Positions 17,581 through 25,681 of a stretch of DNA of 41,322 nt are shown one piece after another (the first letter of the stretch is position 1; every line of letters begins with the position of its first letter). The position numbers and the translations under genes were made by a program. The notes below the pieces were generated by a model. It was not told the origin of the DNA. It ran no database searches and worked only from the letters and a program-made list of their open reading frames with translations. The DNA lies in assembly GCA_029238255.1 (NCBI GenBank), contig JAQWGK010000017.1:1-41322 (forward strand). The letters run 5' to 3'. Source of the DNA: Porticoccaceae bacterium (lineage in GTDB: Bacteria; Pseudomonadota; Gammaproteobacteria; Pseudomonadales; Porticoccaceae).

Positions 17581-19827
17581 ATGGTTGAAAACTCACACAC
17601 TGCCGACCACTCTATCAATCGACTGGTTGTAATCGGACTTGGCCTGATTGGCTCAAGTCTTGCTGTCGCTGCTCGCAATGCAGGGCTGGTCAGCGAAGTC
17701 GTGGGAATCTCTCGCCGTACATCCACTTTGGATCTGGCCCTGGAAATGGGTGTTATCGACCGCGCCGAACAGAGTCTGGCAGCGATTGCCCCGCAGCTTG
17801 GCCGTGGCGACGTGGTCGTAATAGGCGTACCAACATTAACCGTCCCGTCAATTCTCGAAGATTGCCATAAGCTGTTATCTGCTGAGGTCACCATTACTGA
17901 TGTTGCCAGCGTAAAGGGCAGCGTTATTGATGCCGCAGAGAAGATTTACGGCACAGTGCCAGCACAGCTGGTGCCCGGACATCCAATTGCCGGTTCAGAG
18001 AAAAGTGGTGTTACCGCTGCCAAAGCGGATCTGTTTAAAGATCATCGGGTGATATTGACGCCCCATGCCCACAGTACCGAAGATCATATTCTACGAGTCG
18101 AGAAACTCTGGCAGTCAGTCGGCGCCATTGTCTCCTCAATGGATATCAAAGATCACGACGAAGTGCTGGCAGCCACCAGTCATCTCCCTCATTTTCTCGC
18201 CTACTCGCTGGTCGACACACTGGCCGGTATGCGCGATAACCGCGAAATCTTTCGCTATGCCGCCGGAGGTTTTCGCGACTTTACCCGCATAGCCGCCAGC
18301 GACCCGATTATGTGGCGCGATATAGCCCTCGCCAACCGCGAAGCCATTCTCACCGTGCTCGACCAAATTATGGACGACTTTACTGAGATGCGCCGAGCTA
18401 TCGACAGCGGCGATCAGAACTATCTGATGGACGTATTTACCCGTGCACGCGATGCGCGAAATCATTTTGGAAAATTAATAGAAAGTAAGGCACTAGAACA
18501 ACCCATGTCAGAAAAAATAATTAATTACACAGTCTCTCCCGGGGGAGAAGCACGCGGTGATATCCGCGTACCAGGCGACAAATCCATGTCTCACCGTTCA
18601 ATTATGCTCGGTTCTATCGCCGAGGGAATGACCGAAGTCACCGGCTTCCTCGAAGGGGAAGACAGCCTTGCGACGCTGCAGGCTTTCCGCGATATGGGTG
18701 TTGTGATTGAAGGCCCCAATGATGGCCGCGTAGTGATTCACGGTGTTGGCCTACATGGCCTTAAAGCTCCGGAAAAACCGCTCTATCTGGGCAACTCAGG
18801 CACTTCAATGCGCCTGCTAGCTGGCCTGTTGGCCGGTCAGAGCTTTGATGTTGAACTGACCGGTGATGAATCCCTTTCAGGCCGACCTATGGCCCGTGTC
18901 GCCAATCCACTGGCAGAGATGGGTGCCGTTATTGAAACCGCAGAGGGTGGCAGACCACCAATGCGTATAAAAGGTGGCAATAAACTCAACGCCATTGATT
19001 ATGTATTGCCGATGGCCAGTGCTCAGGTTAAATCCTGCGTACTTCTGGCAGGACTCTACGCCGAGGGTCAAACCTCCACCGTCGAGCCAGCCCCAACTCG
19101 CGACCACAGCGAACGTATGCTGCGCGGCTTTGGTTACGATGTTACCACTGAAGGCAGTAAAGCTTATCTGAGCGGCGGCGGTTCCCTGAGCGCAACACGT
19201 ATTGATGTGCCGGCCGATATCTCCTCTTCGGCATTCTTTATGGTTGCCGCGGCAATCACTCCGGGCTCCGATATCACTCTGCGTCATGTGGGTGTTAACC
19301 CAACTCGTGTGGGTGTGATTAATATTCTGCGCCAGATGGGCACCAGCATTGAGCTGTCTAATCAGCGCGAAGTCGGTGGAGAGCCGGTCGCTGATATCCG
19401 CGTCCGTTACGCTGAGTTAAACGGCATAGTGATCCCTGAAGATCAGGTACCACTGGCCATTGATGAATTCCCAGTACTCTTTATAGCCGCCGCCTGCGCC
19501 AAGGGCGAAACCGTATTAACCGGTGCTGAAGAACTGCGTGTTAAAGAGAGCGACCGTATTCAAAGTATGGCCGATGGACTGGTAACTCTGGGTGTAGACG
19601 CTCAGTCAACCCCTGATGGCATCCGCATTCAAGGTGGAAAAATCGGCGGCGGCGAAGTTCACAGCCACGACGATCACCGTATTGCCATGGCCTTCGCGAT
19701 TGCCGGCTTGCGCGCAGAAAATCAAATACTGATACACGACTGTAACAATGTTGCGACATCATTCCCTGACTTTGTCGGGTTAGCCGCTGCTGTAGGGCTA
19801 ACGATCAACATGGATACAGCGGAGTAA
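17581..19827 (+). CDS. aroA: Fused prephenate dehydrogenase (TyrA) and EPSP synthase (AroA)
   Basis: A 748-residue fusion. Residues 1 to about 300 are TyrA, with the NAD-binding VVIGLGLIGSSLA, VPGHPIAGSEKSG and TSHLPHFLAYSLVDTL; it oxidises prephenate towards tyrosine. From M309 onwards is 5-enolpyruvylshikimate-3-phosphate synthase, with VPGDKSMSHRS, LGNSGTSMRLLAG, the RDHSERML segment and ELRVKESDRI. The shikimate step thus precedes, and the dehydrogenase follows, the chorismate branch point served by pheA just upstream. The fusion is known in Pseudomonas relatives. No stop or frameshift separates the halves; M309 could also serve as an internal start. The active site has the GNSGTS form with Gly, the ordinary inhibitor-sensitive type. 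cmk begins 3 bases after the stop. Confidence 0.96.
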   Translation: MVENSHTADHSINRLVVIGLGLIGSSLAVAARNAGLVSEVVGISRRTSTLDLALEMGVIDRAEQSLAAIAPQLGRGDVVVIGVPTLTVPSILEDCHKLLSAEVTITDVASVKGSVIDAAEKIYGTVPAQLVPGHPIAGSEKSGVTAAKADLFKDHRVILTPHAHSTEDHILRVEKLWQSVGAIVSSMDIKDHDEVLAATSHLPHFLAYSLVDTLAGMRDNREIFRYAAGGFRDFTRIAASDPIMWRDIALANREAILTVLDQIMDDFTEMRRAIDSGDQNYLMDVFTRARDARNHFGKLIESKALEQPMSEKIINYTVSPGGEARGDIRVPGDKSMSHRSIMLGSIAEGMTEVTGFLEGEDSLATLQAFRDMGVVIEGPNDGRVVIHGVGLHGLKAPEKPLYLGNSGTSMRLLAGLLAGQSFDVELTGDESLSGRPMARVANPLAEMGAVIETAEGGRPPMRIKGGNKLNAIDYVLPMASAQVKSCVLLAGLYAEGQTSTVEPAPTRDHSERMLRGFGYDVTTEGSKAYLSGGGSLSATRIDVPADISSSAFFMVAAAITPGSDITLRHVGVNPTRVGVINILRQMGTSIELSNQREVGGEPVADIRVRYAELNGIVIPEDQVPLAIDEFPVLFIAAACAKGETVLTGAEELRVKESDRIQSMADGLVTLGVDAQSTPDGIRIQGGKIGGGEVHSHDDHRIAMAFAIAGLRAENQILIHDCNNVATSFPDFVGLAAAVGLTINMDTAE

Positions 19828-19830
19828 ATA

Positions 19831-20529
19831 ATGCCTGCGCAAAACAACGTAGCCGTTATCACCATTGACGGCCCAAGCGGTGCTGGAAAGGGCACTATCA
19901 GTCGTATAGTGGCGAAAAAGCTCGGCTATCACTACCTCGATAGCGGTGCGCTTTATCGTCTGCTGGGTCTCGCCAGCAAACGTCACAATGTCAAACTGAG
20001 CAGCGTTAAAGCGCTGGCAGTTCTGGCCGAACATATGGATATCAGCTTTAAAACTGGCACTAACGGTGACTTCTCTACCCACCTTGAAGGGGAAGATGTC
20101 ACCCGTGAGCTACGTACCGAAGAAGCGGGCCTATTGGCCTCTCAGGTAGCTGGATTTCCAGAGGTTCGCGCGGCACTGCTCAAGCGTCAGAGATCCTTTG
20201 CTCAGGCCCCGGGTCTGATCGCCGATGGTCGCGATATGGGCACCGAAGTGTTTGTCGATGCCCCGGTTAAACTCTACCTGACCGCCAGTGCCGAAGAACG
20301 TGGTGCGCGTCGCTACAAAGAGTTGCTAGAAAAGGGCGAAAATGTTAGTCTGCCCGCCCTCGTGGAGCAGGTACGCTCTAGAGATGAACGAGATATGAAC
20401 CGAGAGGCTTCTCCCTTGCGCTCTGCAGAAGACGCAATTGAGATAGACACCTCGGAAATGTCGATTCAAGAAGTGACGGATAAGGTACTCAACCTGTTAG
20501 CAATTAAAGGTTTTATACCTCACCCGTAA
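19831..20529 (+). CDS. cmk: Cytidylate kinase
   Basis: A 232-residue (d)CMP kinase, which phosphorylates CMP and dCMP for nucleotide supply. The P-loop GPSGAGKGT lies at residues 14-22, followed by YHYLDSGALYRLLGL, the CMP-binding insert, ADGRDMGTEVF and the LID-region RDERDMNREASPL. It starts 3 bases after the aroA stop and precedes rpsA, the classical gammaproteobacterial order. Confidence 0.97.
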   Translation: MPAQNNVAVITIDGPSGAGKGTISRIVAKKLGYHYLDSGALYRLLGLASKRHNVKLSSVKALAVLAEHMDISFKTGTNGDFSTHLEGEDVTRELRTEEAGLLASQVAGFPEVRAALLKRQRSFAQAPGLIADGRDMGTEVFVDAPVKLYLTASAEERGARRYKELLEKGENVSLPALVEQVRSRDERDMNREASPLRSAEDAIEIDTSEMSIQEVTDKVLNLLAIKGFIPHP

Positions 20530-20684
20530 GGGAGTTTTAAACTTAATGGGCAACGCAGCAATCGCCAGCTTATATTGCTGTAGGCCTTTATTTTAACTGA
20601 CCCGCGTAAACTGGCCACGCGGAAAAAAGAGACCGACGCGAGCAGTTCCCCTGTCGACTCTCTGTCATTTTTAGGTATTTTTCC
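20530..20684 (+). promoter_or_regulatory. rpsA leader region
   Basis: 155 bases between cmk and rpsA. It contains a 6-bp inverted repeat, CCGCGT (20602-20607) and ACGCGG (20617-20622), followed by a purine run, and a second weak fold near 20630-20665. In E. coli the rpsA message has a structured leader used for autoregulation by S1; a similar role here is an inference. No strong Shine-Dalgarno precedes the ATG at 20685 (TTTTTAGGTATTTTTCC), which also fits S1-dependent initiation. Confidence 0.5.
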
Positions 20685-22364
20685 ATGAGCGAAAATTTCG
20701 CAGATCTATTTGAAGAAAGTCTCAAGACCGTTGAGATGAATCCCGGCGCCATCATCACTGGCGTAATTATCGATATCGATAAAGACTGGGTAACCGTACA
20801 CGCAGGACTGAAGTCAGAAGGCGTCATTCCAGCAGAACAATTTTTTAACGATAAAGGCGAGCTAGAAGTCACTGTTGGTGACGAAGTTCAGGTAGCCCTA
20901 GAAGCTGTTGAAGACGGATTCGGTGCAACTAAGCTTTCTCGTGAAAAAGCCCGCCGCGCAGAATCCTGGATCGAACTTGAAGCAGCTCACAAAGCTGACG
21001 AAGTGGTTATCGGTGTTATCAGCGGTAAGGTTAAAGGTGGCTTCACAGTTGATGTTCGCGGCTTACGCGCGTTCCTGCCAGGTTCACTGGTAGATGTTCG
21101 CCCACTGCGCGAAATCACCCACCTCGAAAACATTGAACTAGAATTCAAAGTTATCAAATTAGATCCTAAGCGCAACAACGTTGTTGTTAGCCGTCGTGCC
21201 GTTATGGAGAGTGCAAACTCTGTAGAGCGTGAAGAACTGCTAGCTAACCTCGAAGAGGGCGTATCACTCAAAGGTGTTATTAAGAACCTTACTGATTACG
21301 GCGCGTTCGTTGATCTGGGTGGAATCGATGGTCTGTTGCACATCACTGACATGTCTTGGAAGCGTATCAAGCATCCATCAAAGATGATCAATGTTGGCGA
21401 CGAGATCGACGTTAAAGTACTTAAGTTTGACCGTGAGCGTAACCGCGTATCTCTGGGTATGAAGCAGATGGGCGAAGATCCTTGGGGCGACATCAAAGGT
21501 CGTTACCCAGAAGGCGCACGTGCTAAAGCCAAGATCACCAACCTTACTGACTACGGTTGTTTTGCCGAGTTGGAAGACGGTGTTGAAGGTCTGGTACACG
21601 TTTCTGAAATGGATTGGACTAACAAGAACGTACACCCATCTAAGATTGTCCAGTTGGGCGACGAAGTTGAAGTTATGGTTCTGGATATCGACGAAGAACG
21701 TCGTCGTATCTCACTGGGTATCAAGCAGTGTCACACCAACCCATGGGACGACTTTGCTACCACTATGGGCAAAGGCGACAAGATCTCAGGTAAGATCAAG
21801 TCAATCACTGACTTCGGTATCTTTATCGGTCTGGACGGTGGTATTGACGGACTGGTTCACCTGTCTGATATCTCTTGGAACGAAACTGGCGAAGAAGCCG
21901 TTCGCAACTTCAAGAAAGGTGAAGAAGTTGAGACAGTTGTACTTAGCATCGATGCAGAGCGCGAGCGCATCTCACTGGGTATCAAGCAGCTGACTGACGA
22001 TCCATTCAATGAATATGTCACAGTCAATGACAAAGGCGCTATCGTAACTGGTACCGTTAAAGAAGTTGATGCCAAAGGCGCTACCATTGATCTAGGCAAC
22101 GATATCGAAGCTTACCTGAAGGGTTCTGAGCTATCTCGCGAGAAAGTAGAAGATGCTCGTCAAGAACTGCAGGAAGGCCAGGAAGTAGAAGCTAAGATTA
22201 TCAATGTAGATCGTAAGACCCGCGCCATTAGCCTGTCTATTAAGGCTAAAGACGTCGCTGAAGAGAAAGCTGTTGTTAAAGCTCATCGCAAGACCGAAGC
22301 TGATGCAACTTCATCCTCAGCAACAACGATCGGTGATCTGATCAAAGCTCAGATGGACAAGTAA
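20685..22364 (+). CDS. rpsA: 30S ribosomal protein S1
   Basis: A 559-residue S1 protein, which binds mRNA and brings it to the 30S subunit. Six S1 (OB-fold) repeats can be followed: two divergent N-terminal ones, then four regular ones with [22 protein letters not shown]-like cores (for example [23 protein letters not shown] and [23 protein letters not shown]). Length matches the E. coli protein. The C-terminus is short and Ser/Ala-rich before [12 protein letters not shown] strong terminator follows. Confidence 0.98.
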   Translation: MSENFADLFEESLKTVEMNPGAIITGVIIDIDKDWVTVHAGLKSEGVIPAEQFFNDKGELEVTVGDEVQVALEAVEDGFGATKLSREKARRAESWIELEAAHKADEVVIGVISGKVKGGFTVDVRGLRAFLPGSLVDVRPLREITHLENIELEFKVIKLDPKRNNVVVSRRAVMESANSVEREELLANLEEGVSLKGVIKNLTDYGAFVDLGGIDGLLHITDMSWKRIKHPSKMINVGDEIDVKVLKFDRERNRVSLGMKQMGEDPWGDIKGRYPEGARAKAKITNLTDYGCFAELEDGVEGLVHVSEMDWTNKNVHPSKIVQLGDEVEVMVLDIDEERRRISLGIKQCHTNPWDDFATTMGKGDKISGKIKSITDFGIFIGLDGGIDGLVHLSDISWNETGEEAVRNFKKGEEVETVVLSIDAERERISLGIKQLTDDPFNEYVTVNDKGAIVTGTVKEVDAKGATIDLGNDIEAYLKGSELSREKVEDARQELQEGQEVEAKIINVDRKTRAISLSIKAKDVAEEKAVVKAHRKTEADATSSSATTIGDLIKAQMDK

Positions 22365-22392
22365 TTTACTGCTTGTTGTAATCTGTGAAGGA

Positions 22393-22420
22393 AAAGGGTG
22401 GCTCTGCCACCCTTTTTTTT
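22393..22420 (+). terminator. Rho-independent terminator after rpsA
   Basis: Stem GGGTGGC (22396-22402) pairs with GCCACCC (22406-22412) around a TCT loop; the preceding AAA extends the pairing into a run of eight Ts (22413-22420). It separates rpsA from ihfB, which must then have its own promoter or rely on read-through. Confidence 0.93.
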
Positions 22421-22560
22421 CGCCTAAAATCCCCTAACCGACAAGTTTTTGCTTGTATAAATCTAAAACTTCAATAAAATCAACGAGTAATAAATATTGG
22501 TGAGTGGTTTAAGGTTAATATCATTCACAGACCATAAAAGAAAATACAGCCGAATCAAGC

Positions 22561-22845
22561 ATGACTAAATCTGAATTAATCGAAAAGATCGCCGCCAGCC
22601 AAGACCAGCTTCCTCCAAAGGATGTTGAAATCGCCGTAAGAATGGTTTTGGAGCGCATGACTCAGGCTTTGGTTAATAATCAGCGAATTGAAATTCGCGG
22701 CTTTGGCAGCTTTTCTCTTCACTACCGCGCACCCCGCGTGGGCCGTAACCCCAAGACCGGTGATGCGGTGCAGTTAACTGGGAAGTATGTGCCTTACTTT
22801 AAGCCTGGTAAGGATCTGCGTACGCGGGTTAACGATAGTCTGTAA
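22561..22845 (+). CDS. ihfB: Integration host factor subunit beta
   Basis: A 94-residue HU/IHF-family DNA-bending protein. The signature [17 protein letters not shown] and the beta-arm [10 protein letters not shown], with the intercalating Pro, are present. IHF-beta pairs with IHF-alpha (ihfA, not in this window) to bend DNA sharply in replication, recombination and transcription. Its position after rpsA and the IHF-type N-terminus ([11 protein letters not shown]) favour ihfB over HU. Confidence 0.97.
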   Translation: MTKSELIEKIAASQDQLPPKDVEIAVRMVLERMTQALVNNQRIEIRGFGSFSLHYRAPRVGRNPKTGDAVQLTGKYVPYFKPGKDLRTRVNDSL

Positions 22846-23266
22846 TACTGTTAGACCCCTTATTCCGACAAAGGAACGTCACTAGTTTCGAAACGGTGGT
22901 CAAAACCGCCAGCGTCAATACCCCCCCCCCTATTGGCAGCAGTGTTGGTGCTAACATCCCTAGCTAAAGAGTAAAAAATTTCCAACCCCTAAATTGAATG
23001 TCTTGTAAACATGATCAATCAGGTTTTCCTGTATATGAGCGCCAATGGCAGCGATGAAATGATCATCGCCGATAAAATCTTATTGCCGAGCAACCAGCCT
23101 TTGCGGATATTGGGCTTAAGCCTATTGTGAAGTTGACCATTAGGGATCTTAATTTGGTATAGAGTTTAGTTATAAGACTGTTGTGAGACCAACTCAACTG
23201 TAAAACTTTTTGTTTCGGTAGGAGACCTTTTTATAGTCTATTCTACTTGAAATTACTTATGAATGG
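22846..23266. other. Gene-free gap with a possible coding remnant and a C homopolymer
   Basis: 421 bases between ihfB and the AAA ATPase gene. A run of ten or more Cs lies at about 22920-22931. At about 23080-23160 a short open stretch reads NLIAEQPAFADIGLKPIV and then KLTIRDLNLV before a stop, in a frame interrupted by a stop upstream. An overlapping frame from the ATG at 23036 reads 31 codons. It has the look of a decayed gene end, but I do not recognise a family. Confidence 0.35.
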
Positions 23267-24688
23267 ATGCAGGAAATGATCAGGGAAATTGAGATTACAA
23301 ATTTTCGCAGTATAAGACATGACAGTATCTCATTGGAGCCATTTACCGTACTGATAGGTGCAAACGGTTCTGGAAAATCCAATTTGGTAAAGGCACTAGA
23401 ATTTCTATCTGACTTACCTAGTGCAGGCATAGATTATGCAGTAAGCAAGCAGGGCGGTCGTGACGGTATACTGCCTAAGGAGATACCGATAAAGGAAATT
23501 GCACGCTCTCCAACCATTATTCGCTATAAAGTATGTTTGCCCCCTCCTGACGATGATGCCTCTCGACCTACATCCGTTGACGTTGTACACGAGTTTAAGC
23601 TCGGATTTACAAAAAAAAATACTGGAATAAGTATTAAAAATGATGAGCTCACTTTTCATAAAGTTCTATATGTTGGGAGGCGTCTTAATGATGCAAAAAA
23701 AACACAGACTGTCGAGTTAGGAGCTCCTGAGCATCCAAACTCAGATTCTCTATTCAGATTAACTCAAAGAGGAAAGAGGGTAGCCTATGACTTTGACCCA
23801 CCTATTTCTAAAGAGACACTAGACGATTATGTTCATTGGTTAGGTTTAGATGTTTTAAGAGATCAAATATCAACTCCTAATGAATTAAAGCAGTTTTTAA
23901 GTACCTATAAAAAGTGGCGTAATACAAAGCGCTCTGGATTGGGTGGAGATAATTTAAATGAGCCGAAAGGGCTGCTAACCGACCCAGCCATCAATACAGC
24001 TATAAATTTTGCACCTCAGAATTACATGTTTCTTACAAATATATCCTCTATTAGACGATACGATTTACTACTTCATGAGCTTCGGCAGGAGCAACCACCT
24101 AGTGATTCAGCTCAACTGTCAAAGGTTGGCGCAAATATGCCGTCGGCATTCCGCAAGCTTGCATCGGATTCTGGGGTTATCAATAGATTGCGATCAAGCT
24201 TTGACGCTATTGCTCCTCATATTAGAGAGATTAAGGCATCCTCTCTTCGAACCGGCAAGGAATTTATAGAGTTTGTCGAGTCGGTTCATGGTCGAGGAAT
24301 TGAGTCTTGGGAGTCATCAGATGGGAGTTTAAGGGCATTAGCTATATTAGTCGCTTTAGAAACGGCTGATGAAGGTCAGACTGTAATAATTGAAGAGCCG
24401 GAGCAAAATCTTCACCCTTGGGCCATCCGAACTGTTATTGATCATATGAAGACGATTGTAGAGGAGAAGGGTGTACAAATAATTGTTACAACACACTCCG
24501 AGCACGTTCTTGAGCGAGTGAACGCTGATGAAGTGCGTGTTGTATCTCGAAGTCGGGGCAAAGGCACAATTTTCAAGAGGATTGACCAGATCATTACAGG
24601 AAGGAAAATAGTAATGGGAGAGGTAGGTCGACTATGGGTCAAAGGGCTTCTTGGAGGGGTTCCTGAAGTAGAAGAGGATATGCTATGA
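23267..24688 (+). CDS. AAA/ABC-type ATPase, OLD/RecF-like, probable defence component
   Basis: A 473-residue ATPase of the AAA_15/AAA_21 (RecF/OLD-like) type. It begins IREIEITNFRSIRHDSI, the usual start of such proteins, then Walker A GANGSGKSN (31-39). After a long divergent central region come the signature-like SSDGSLRALAI (350-360), Walker B TVIIEEPEQNLHP (372-383) and the switch TTHSEHVLE (408-416). No nuclease domain is fused to it. The gene overlaps the next by 4 bases (ATGA at 24685-24688), so the two products are probably made together and act together. Such ATPase plus TOPRIM-like pairs include AbiL, RloAB-like and PARIS anti-phage systems. The region is visibly AT-richer than its neighbours, which suggests transfer. 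The start could also be the ATG at 23276; neither has an ideal ribosome-binding site. Confidence 0.88.
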   Translation: MQEMIREIEITNFRSIRHDSISLEPFTVLIGANGSGKSNLVKALEFLSDLPSAGIDYAVSKQGGRDGILPKEIPIKEIARSPTIIRYKVCLPPPDDDASRPTSVDVVHEFKLGFTKKNTGISIKNDELTFHKVLYVGRRLNDAKKTQTVELGAPEHPNSDSLFRLTQRGKRVAYDFDPPISKETLDDYVHWLGLDVLRDQISTPNELKQFLSTYKKWRNTKRSGLGGDNLNEPKGLLTDPAINTAINFAPQNYMFLTNISSIRRYDLLLHELRQEQPPSDSAQLSKVGANMPSAFRKLASDSGVINRLRSSFDAIAPHIREIKASSLRTGKEFIEFVESVHGRGIESWESSDGSLRALAILVALETADEGQTVIIEEPEQNLHPWAIRTVIDHMKTIVEEKGVQIIVTTHSEHVLERVNADEVRVVSRSRGKGTIFKRIDQIITGRKIVMGEVGRLWVKGLLGGVPEVEEDML

Positions 24689-25341
24689 ACTCAAGGCCTC
24701 CGGTAGGGTTTGTAGTTGAAGGCCATGGTGAGTTCGCATGTTACCCATCTCTATTTTGTCGAACGGTAAAAATTAGTGGCTTGTATGCTCCCGCTGTAAA
24801 TGCTGGGGGTTGTGGTAGCATTGTAAGTAATCTAGGTGAACACCTAACGGACTTGGTATCTTCGAGGTTCCCAGTTTCTGTTATTGTAACTATTGATCTA
24901 CAGGATGCTTTGGATCAGCAGCTAGCACGAGATTCGGTGGAGTTGCTTGATTTATTGAATTCAGAAATTCAAAAATGGCAAGAAAAAGCAGTCTCTGACA
25001 GTAGATGTCATCCCCTACCTGAGAGCATAGTCGCTGTCCTACAGGTGAGGAAGTTTGAGTCTTGGCTTATATCTGACACTGTTAGTTTAAAAGCTAGTAA
25101 TATTCTCAACAGTGAAGCCCCAGATATTACAGATGCTGAATCAGTTGAGTCGCCCTGTAGATTTTTACAAAAACACCTCATTATTTCAGGCGACTCTAAA
25201 AATCCAAAGACTGCAAAAATCATAGTTTCCAAGATCGTGCCGGATAAAATGCGCGTTAATTCTAGGTCATTTGCTATTTTTTATAACGAATCAAAAACAG
25301 CCTATGAACTATGGATTTCAAAGGGCTTTGATCTTAATTGA
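24685..25341 (+). CDS. DUF4276-family TOPRIM-like protein, probable defence effector
   Basis: A 218-residue protein with the arrangement of the DUF4276 family. VVEGHGE at 10-16 (acidic E12 and E16) resembles the TOPRIM glutamate motif. A hydrophobic strand ends in TIDLQDALD with D71 and D74, in the place of the TOPRIM acidic pair. KFESWLISD at 123-131 is the conserved EaWL-x-aD segment of the family. TOPRIM folds bind divalent metal and cut nucleic acid, so a nuclease role switched by the ATPase is a reasonable inference. The acidic spacing is D-x-x-D, not the textbook D-x-D, so activity is not certain. Translation is coupled to the ATPase gene by the ATGA overlap. No third gene follows. Confidence 0.78.
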   Translation: MNSRPPVGFVVEGHGEFACYPSLFCRTVKISGLYAPAVNAGGCGSIVSNLGEHLTDLVSSRFPVSVIVTIDLQDALDQQLARDSVELLDLLNSEIQKWQEKAVSDSRCHPLPESIVAVLQVRKFESWLISDTVSLKASNILNSEAPDITDAESVESPCRFLQKHLIISGDSKNPKTAKIIVSKIVPDKMRVNSRSFAIFYNESKTAYELWISKGFDLN

Positions 25342-25681
25342 TAAAGCTCTTTTTGAGCCCCATTATTTTGCTTAAAATTTAAGTGGCATCTTAAAAAGGT
25401 GCGAATATTGTTTTATGTATCAACTTGCAGAATTTGCTTTTATTTCAATATCTAGACAATCTTCCTACGCTGCTTACTACCTCATGTGAGAATCAATTAG
25501 GAAGAACGTTTCAATATATGACGAAGTTTGCCTATCGGACCTGTGCTAATTTCCTCTTGTGAGAGGTTGTTTTCCCCGCAGTCATGTGGATTTATCAGAA
25601 TGACGATACTCTATTGTGATGACATTTCCGTTTTTTTGGGGTTGATTTCAGCCTTCGCTGGTGTGAGGAAAAATAACTAAA
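25342..25681. other. Gene-free AT-rich gap downstream of the AAA/DUF4276 pair
   Basis: 340 bases between the end of the DUF4276 gene and the end of the convergent rep gene. I see no open frame of note, no tRNA, no integrase remnant and no clear direct repeat. GCTC-TTTTT-GAGC at about 25348-25360 is a weak hairpin without a good T-tract. The high AT content matches the preceding islet, so the boundary of the transferred DNA probably lies near the rep stop. Confidence 0.5.

Noticed and set aside
18781-18840. Glyphosate-tolerant type EPSP synthase
   Set aside because: The active-site loop has Gly (GNSGTS) and not the Ala of tolerant class II enzymes.
18505-19827. Separate aroA gene with its own start at 18505
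   Set aside because: No stop intervenes and the fusion is established in Pseudomonas relatives; an internal start is possible but not needed.
21520-21993. 157-codon ORF on the plus strand in rpsA
   Set aside because: Out-of-frame echo of the S1 repeats; its internal similarity only mirrors the rpsA repeats.
23267-24688. Transport ABC ATPase
   Set aside because: No permease is adjacent, and the ITNFRSI start and long insert between Walker A and the signature are of RecF/OLD type.
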